Source of the DNA: Actinomycetota bacterium
Lineage (GTDB): Bacteria > Actinomycetota > Actinomycetes > Nanopelagicales > Nanopelagicaceae
Assembly (NCBI GenBank): GCA_009700155.1
Contig: WLMP01000061.1
Location: 1 to 5,657 of the forward strand
Direction of reading: 5' to 3'
DNA length: 5,657 bases
The notes under the pieces are model-generated. The model was given only the letters and a program-made list of their open reading frames with translations. It was not told where the DNA came from and made no database searches. Within the stretch, counting starts at the first letter, position 1, and each line of letters starts with the position of its first letter. Positions 5,067 through 5,657 of the stretch are shown here, in pieces. The translations under genes were made by a program, and so were the position numbers.

Positions 5067-5657
5067 AGAACTTCAAGAAGTCGATTCCGCATTATTGCGG
5101 GGTCGACTTCTTCGCCTGTCCAATACTTAATTCCTAAAACTGCTTGATTAATCACCATTCCTAGGCCATCAATTATTTGGCAGCCCGCCTTTTGAGCATC
5201 TTTTAATAGATTAGTCATAGGTGGATTAACAATTACATCCGCAACTACTAACTCTGGACGAAAGCTACTAACTTCGATATTTATTTTTGCATCTAAATCA
5301 GGTGCCATACCAATAGAGGTGGCATTAACCAAAATATCAACATGTTTAGGGACTTCATATGCTTTTGCCCAAGGATGAAATTCAGATTTACAGTTAGTTT
5401 TTGAATTAAGTAGGTTAACTAAGCTTAAAGCCCTAGATTCATCACGATTTACAATAATAATTTCACTCGCATTTTCCAATGCAAGCTCAACTGCTATTGC
5501 GCGAGCTGCCCCGCCTGCTCCTAAAATTACAATACTTTTACCGGCCGGGCTAACCACAGTGTTTAATGATTTCAAAAAACCCTTACCATCTGTGTTCTCA
5601 CCAATATATTTACCATCTCTTAAAACTACGCAGTTAACCGCGCCCATTAACTCAGCA
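5063..5657 (-). CDS. Shikimate dehydrogenase-family protein (AroE-like), N-terminus outside window
   Basis: The visible C-terminal part belongs to the shikimate/quinate dehydrogenase family, NAD(P)-dependent oxidoreductases. The reading frame continues past the Met at 5647 to the window edge (…AEL-MGAVN), so that Met is internal, and the substrate-binding N-terminus of perhaps 80-90 residues is missing. Counting from that Met: GAVNCVV (2-8), NTDGKGF (18-24) with the catalytic-region Asp20, the dinucleotide loop GAGGAA (43-48), NRD (67-69) where NADP enzymes usually have NRT, NATSIGM (108-114), NPPMTNLL (141-148), GLGMVINQA (161-169) with the conserved Gln168, and WTG (176-178). The tyrosine usual in canonical AroE before NP is Val140 here, suggesting a paralogous subfamily rather than the biosynthetic enzyme. 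Its stop overlaps frcA by 4 bp, and a long hairpin sits in its last codons. Confidence 0.82.
   Translation of the reverse strand, partial: AELMGAVNCVVLRDGKYIGENTDGKGFLKSLNTVVSPAGKSIVILGAGGAARAIAVELALENASEIIIVNRDESRALSLVNLLNSKTNCKSEFHPWAKAYEVPKHVDILVNATSIGMAPDLDAKINIEVSSFRPELVVADVIVNPPMTNLLKDAQKAGCQIIDGLGMVINQAVLGIKYWTGEEVDPAIMRNRLLEVL
5075..5112. terminator. Long hairpin inside 3' end of the AroE-like gene, after frcA
   Basis: AAGAAGTCGA (5075-5084) pairs with TCGACTTCTT (5103-5112). The helix continues through two T-G wobbles (5085-5086 with 5101-5102) into CCGCA (5087-5091) and TGCGG (5096-5100), around a TTAT loop. This gives a nearly continuous 17-bp stem. It begins 9 bases after the frcA stop, so it is the obvious 3' end for the importer operon mRNA, and it lies wholly in the coding end of the opposing gene. 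No good T-run follows on the + strand. On the - strand the downstream sequence is only moderately T-rich (CTTCTTGAAGTTCTTTAG). Confidence 0.65.

Noticed and set aside
5645..5647. ATG as the true start of the AroE-like gene
   Set aside because: The frame stays open upstream and the next residue block (GAVN…NTDG) is well inside the family's conserved core, so the gene is cut by the window rather than short.

Overview
The window looks like a compact, A+T-rich bacterial chromosome segment devoted to sugar uptake and phosphorylation. The best guess is a streamlined freshwater actinobacterium of the acI/Nanopelagicales type. This rests on the A+T-rich sequence, very tight convergent gene ends (1 bp apart, or overlapping), strong Shine-Dalgarno sites and the protein families; it is an inference, not proven by a marker gene.

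Layout. Positions 1-707 (+) are the C-terminal part of an FGGY kinase of xylulokinase type, cut by the window start. It runs tail to tail into a complete PfkB-family sugar kinase at 709-1641 (-). A 391-bp divergent intergenic region (1642-2032) carries a bidirectional terminator-like hairpin and a roughly 195-nt segment with six consecutive potential stems, the last enclosing the ribosome binding site of the next gene. A complete ABC importer operon follows on the + strand: substrate-binding lipoprotein (2033-3112), a 128-bp gap with strong hairpins, permease (3241-4269) and ATPase (4266-5066). These three match the fructose importer FrcB-FrcC-FrcA in order, architecture and sequence motifs. 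The operon ends by overlapping 4 bp with a convergent shikimate dehydrogenase-family gene (5063-5657, -), whose N-terminus lies outside the window.

How it may work together. FrcB, anchored outside the cell, would capture a monosaccharide (fructose, ribose or similar), and FrcC/FrcA would import it using ATP. The flanking PfkB and FGGY kinases are candidates to phosphorylate the sugar or a ketose derived from it. The AroE-like enzyme may be a catabolic paralogue or belong to aromatic biosynthesis.

Most notable are the RNA-level signals. They are a candidate structured leader with a sequestered Shine-Dalgarno site ahead of frcB, three adjacent hairpins around the frcB stop codon that could set the high FrcB:FrcCA ratio, and perfect or near-perfect hairpins embedded inside the 3' coding ends of both minus-strand genes. 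I see no mobile element, CRISPR array, tRNA or rRNA.
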